Origin: an uncultured Lachnoclostridium sp.
GTDB taxonomy: Bacteria; Bacillota; Clostridia; Lachnospirales; Lachnospiraceae
DNA length: 44,655 nt
NCBI GenBank assembly: GCA_902464595.1
Contig: CABQJX010000006.1
Span: forward strand, 1 to 44,655
Direction of reading: 5' to 3'
Positions 42,743-44,655 of this stretch are shown piece after piece (positions within the stretch are counted from its first letter, which is position 1; each line of letters begins with the position of its first letter). A program made the translations under genes and the position numbers. The notes beneath the pieces are model-generated. The model saw only the letters and a list, made by a program, of their open reading frames with translations, was not told where the DNA came from and did not search any database.

Positions 42743-43896
42743 AAATCAAAACTATGATCCATCTGAGAAAAAAAGCCCCCAAAAAGCCAATCTGCCCTTC
42801 CTCCCAGAAATCCAGCGGGCTGATCCGCCGAAATCCCCTGGGAACTACTTTGCTGATCCTTACCTTCAGTGTGTTTCTCATCACCTTCACCATTATGAGT
42901 CTCCAAGGCCTTCTCATGTATTTATATTGGAAGGTTCTCTATCAGGCAGATGTACATATGCCCAAATTCTGGCGTCCGATCCCCCTGCTGGCTGTCCTCA
43001 GCGCTTTGACCGGAGGAGCCCTCACCCTGGCTCTCACCCGGATCCCCCTGCGTCCCATCCGCCGTCTGATCGACGCCATCAACCAACTGGCAGACGGAAA
43101 TTTCCAGGTTCGGATCCATCTGGGATTAAACCGTGAGCTCATTGACCTTTCCGACAGCTTCAACCGTATGGCCCAGGAACTGGAAAATACTGAGCTTCTT
43201 CGTTCTGATTTCATCAACAGCTTTTCCCATGAATTTAAGACTCCCATCGTATCGCTTCGCGGCTTTGCCAGGATACTGAAGAATGACAATCTGACAAAGG
43301 AGGAACGGGACGAGTATCTGGATATTATTATCCGGGAATCGGACCGGCTGGCCCATCTGTCCACTAATATACTGAATTTATCAAAAATAGAAAAAATCAG
43401 TATTCTTTCTGATATGGAATCATTTGATCTTTCAGAAGAAATCCGTCAGGCCCTTCTCCTTTTCCAGACCAAATGGCAGAAAAAAGAATTAGATCTGAAT
43501 ATCGACTTAGATGAAATGCAATATTATGGAAATAGAGATCTTTTAAACCAGGTATGGATCAATCTGATAGACAATGCCATTAAGTTTTCCCCAAAAGGCG
43601 GTTCCCTCGGATTGTCTCTGAAACGCTGTGAAAACCAGGTTATCTTTAGGATCAAGGATCAGGGCCTGGGAATGGATCAGGAAACCCAGTCCCATATCTT
43701 TGACCGTTTTTACCAGGGAGATTCTTCACGCACCACCGAAGGAAACGGTGTAGGCCTGACGGTGGTAGATAAGATCATCCGCCTTCACAAAGGACAGATC
43801 CAGGTGAAAAGCGAACCTGGAAAAGGCGCTGATTTTGCAGTGATCCTTCCTGCTTTCCCGCAAAATAAAAAAGCCCAGCACAATGGCCAGACTTAA
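42739..43896 (+). CDS. membrane sensor histidine kinase (OmpR-type partner)
   Basis: 385 residues. Two membrane helices (about 35-65 and 76-100) with only a short extracytoplasmic loop, then a HAMP domain (IPLRPIRRLIDAINQLADGNF), the phospho-His motif SFSHEFKTPIVSLRGF, and ATPase boxes (LINLIDNAIKF-type N box, DQGLGMDQETQ, FDRFYQGD, GVGLTVVDKII). Short loops of this kind occur in kinases that sense cell-envelope compounds or act with transporters. Pairs with the regulator encoded upstream. Confidence 0.93.
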   Translation: MKIKTMIHLRKKAPKKPICPSSQKSSGLIRRNPLGTTLLILTFSVFLITFTIMSLQGLLMYLYWKVLYQADVHMPKFWRPIPLLAVLSALTGGALTLALTRIPLRPIRRLIDAINQLADGNFQVRIHLGLNRELIDLSDSFNRMAQELENTELLRSDFINSFSHEFKTPIVSLRGFARILKNDNLTKEERDEYLDIIIRESDRLAHLSTNILNLSKIEKISILSDMESFDLSEEIRQALLLFQTKWQKKELDLNIDLDEMQYYGNRDLLNQVWINLIDNAIKFSPKGGSLGLSLKRCENQVIFRIKDQGLGMDQETQSHIFDRFYQGDSSRTTEGNGVGLTVVDKIIRLHKGQIQVKSEPGKGADFAVILPAFPQNKKAQHNGQT

Positions 43897-43987
43897 CATA
43901 TAAACAGTACAGGAGAGAGTGCCGCAAAATGTAGAAATAAAATAGAAATAAGCTACACTTGAATACTTCTAACTACTTCTATGTTGA

Positions 43988-44386
43988 TTACGCTTCATTT
44001 TTTCTGCTTTTCAGCCATTCCCTCATTGCGTTTTCACAACACGAAAAATCACAGTATGAACGCCTTATATTTTTTGTTTCTTTTTGATGCTTATAAATTT
44101 TTTCCGCTTTTGTCAGTATTTTATCCTTAATGGTTAAGCAAAAAGCATATTTCTTTTCAAATAAGTCCTGATAACGTTCATCACTCAACTCATTAAATAC
44201 AATTCTTTTGTAAACGTCATAAGGAATAAAATATTTACATTCTGTCATGTCTATGATAATACCAACAAAAGGTTTTATCACATTCCTATAAGAAGCATTA
44301 TAATATATCTCTGAATTCTTGCTGTTTAGATATTCCAAATAATCAGCATCAGTGGTATAGAAACCAAAGTTTTCAAATTCGATCAT
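43988..44386 (-). CDS. shortened ToxN/CptN-like type III toxin
   Basis: 132 residues. The N-terminus FGFYTTDADYLEYLNS and then KPFVGIIIDMTECKYFIPY matches the ToxN/AbiQ/CptN endoribonuclease family. The C-terminus EKKYAFCLTIKDKILTKAEKIYKHQKET and CDFSCCENAMREWL matches the family C-terminus. Family members are about 150-200 residues; here the middle block after the FIPY strand, which in ToxN holds the SSP active-site serine, is missing, while the frame stays open. This looks like an internal in-frame deletion, so the toxin may be inactive. AAGGAG site before the ATG. The antitoxin RNA is immediately upstream. Confidence 0.75.
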   Translation of the reverse strand: MIEFENFGFYTTDADYLEYLNSKNSEIYYNASYRNVIKPFVGIIIDMTECKYFIPYDVYKRIVFNELSDERYQDLFEKKYAFCLTIKDKILTKAEKIYKHQKETKNIRRSYCDFSCCENAMREWLKSRKNEA

Positions 44387-44400
44387 AATTCTCCTTAATC

Positions 44401-44430
44401 AAAAAGTGGAGAAGATTTCTCTCCTCCACT
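44401..44430 (-). terminator. terminator between antitoxin RNA and toxin gene
   Basis: On the minus strand AGTGGAGGAGA pairs with TCTTCTCCACT (one G-U pair) around a GAAA tetraloop, followed by U residues. Type III systems use such a terminator to set the antitoxin-to-toxin ratio. Confidence 0.85.
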
Positions 44431-44433
44431 AAG

Positions 44434-44535
44434 CTTTAATGTTCCACCTTTAGGATATAGGTAGCGGGACACCTTCTTTAATGCTCCACCTTTGTAATGG
44501 GTAGTGGGACACCCTCTTTAACATTATCCCTTTTT
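44434..44535 (-). ncRNA. type III antitoxin RNA (ToxI/CptI-like), two full repeats and a remnant
   Basis: On the minus strand two tandem units of 40 and 42 nt (44476-44515 and 44434-44475) precede the toxin gene, with a degenerate third at about 44516-44535. Each unit can form an H-type pseudoknot. Stem 1 is GGGT/ACCC in one unit and AGGT/ACCT in the other, a compensatory change. Stem 2 is CCAC/GTGG in one and CCGC/GTGG (with one G-U pair) in the other. Each repeat would bind one toxin molecule, as known for ToxI and CptI. Confidence 0.82.
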
Positions 44536-44543
44536 CTACTTCT

Positions 44544-44572
44544 AATATACATTAGTATATGCGCAAAGTCAA
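44544..44572 (-). promoter_or_regulatory. sigma-A promoter of the type III toxin-antitoxin locus
   Basis: Minus strand TTGACT (44567-44572) and TATATT (44544-44549) with a 17-bp spacer; transcription would start near 44537, just before the first repeat remnant. The rest of the window end (44573-44655) shows no gene that I can support. Confidence 0.7.
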
Positions 44573-44655
44573 TAACTTTTGTCAAAACATTGCAGTTATG
44601 TATAAGCCATTTATGATAATGTCTCAGTATATCACAAATGAAAATGTCCCGGATA

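Noticed and set aside
44434..44515. Two direct repeats that could be a short CRISPR array
   Set aside because: Only two units plus a remnant, with no unique spacers between them; the pseudoknot pairing, terminator and ToxN-like gene explain them better.
44573..44655. Possible start of another gene or insertion sequence at the right edge
   Set aside because: Only 83 bp with no ribosome site, terminal repeat or frame that can be supported.

Overview
The window looks like chromosomal DNA of an anaerobic, gut-type Bacillota, most probably a Lachnospiraceae (Clostridium/Enterocloster-like). The reasons are strong GGAGG ribosome binding sites, short intergenic gaps, protein families typical of that group (a YgeX/YgeY/SsnA purine-catabolic set, YesMN two-component pairs, DUF4867, an HPr-like protein) and the lack of Gram-negative envelope genes apart from an RND/TolC-like set. 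The species cannot be named from sequence reading alone.

Layout. (1) 1-11.8 kb, minus strand: an anaerobic purine/urate-type catabolic operon. In transcription order it holds a hydantoinase (hyuA), a deaminase of the 8-oxoguanine/SsnA type, a divergent amidohydrolase paralogue, the three-subunit molybdenum hydroxylase xdhA-xdhB-xdhC, ygeX, a PreA-like flavoprotein with ferredoxin domain and ygeY (cut by the window edge). A sigma-A promoter and a leader of about 135 nt ending in an intrinsic terminator precede hyuA, which suggests transcription attenuation. A 152-bp MITE-like element sits inside the operon. (2) 12.3-20.9 kb, by eye AT-richer: a divergent locus. To the left run TRAP transporter genes dctP-dctQ-dctM and an esterase-like alpha/beta hydrolase. 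To the right run a fusion regulator, a second CdaR/PucR-type regulator and a LarA-family nickel-dependent 2-hydroxyacid racemase/epimerase. The fusion is the most unusual gene here: a CdaR/PucR-like regulator whose C-terminal 300 residues are a TRAP solute-binding domain without a signal peptide, apparently used as a cytoplasmic ligand sensor for the operon beside it.

(3) 20.9-24.8 kb: two membrane proteins of unknown function, a DNA methyltransferase-repair protein (ogt) and a RelA/SpoT-domain protein with a HEPN-like C-terminus. (4) 24.9-29.6 kb: a sugar operon (DUF4867 protein, fucose/arabinose-isomerase-family protein, xylulokinase) beside its probable AraC regulator, then a second copy of the 152-bp element in opposite orientation. 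(5) 29.8-35 kb: a lipoprotein, an HPr-like protein lacking the phospho-histidine, and a YesN/YesM pair. (6) 35-43.9 kb: two TolC-like proteins, an RND pump and its membrane-fusion protein, divergent from an OmpR/histidine-kinase pair that probably controls them. (7) 44-44.6 kb: a type III toxin-antitoxin locus, with two pseudoknot RNA repeats that show a compensatory base change, a tetraloop terminator and a shortened ToxN/CptN-like toxin gene.

The best candidates for undescribed biology are the regulator/solute-binding-protein fusion and its divergent operon, the 152-bp element family with 8-bp target duplications, the type III toxin-antitoxin locus with its shortened toxin, and the leader RNA of the purine operon.
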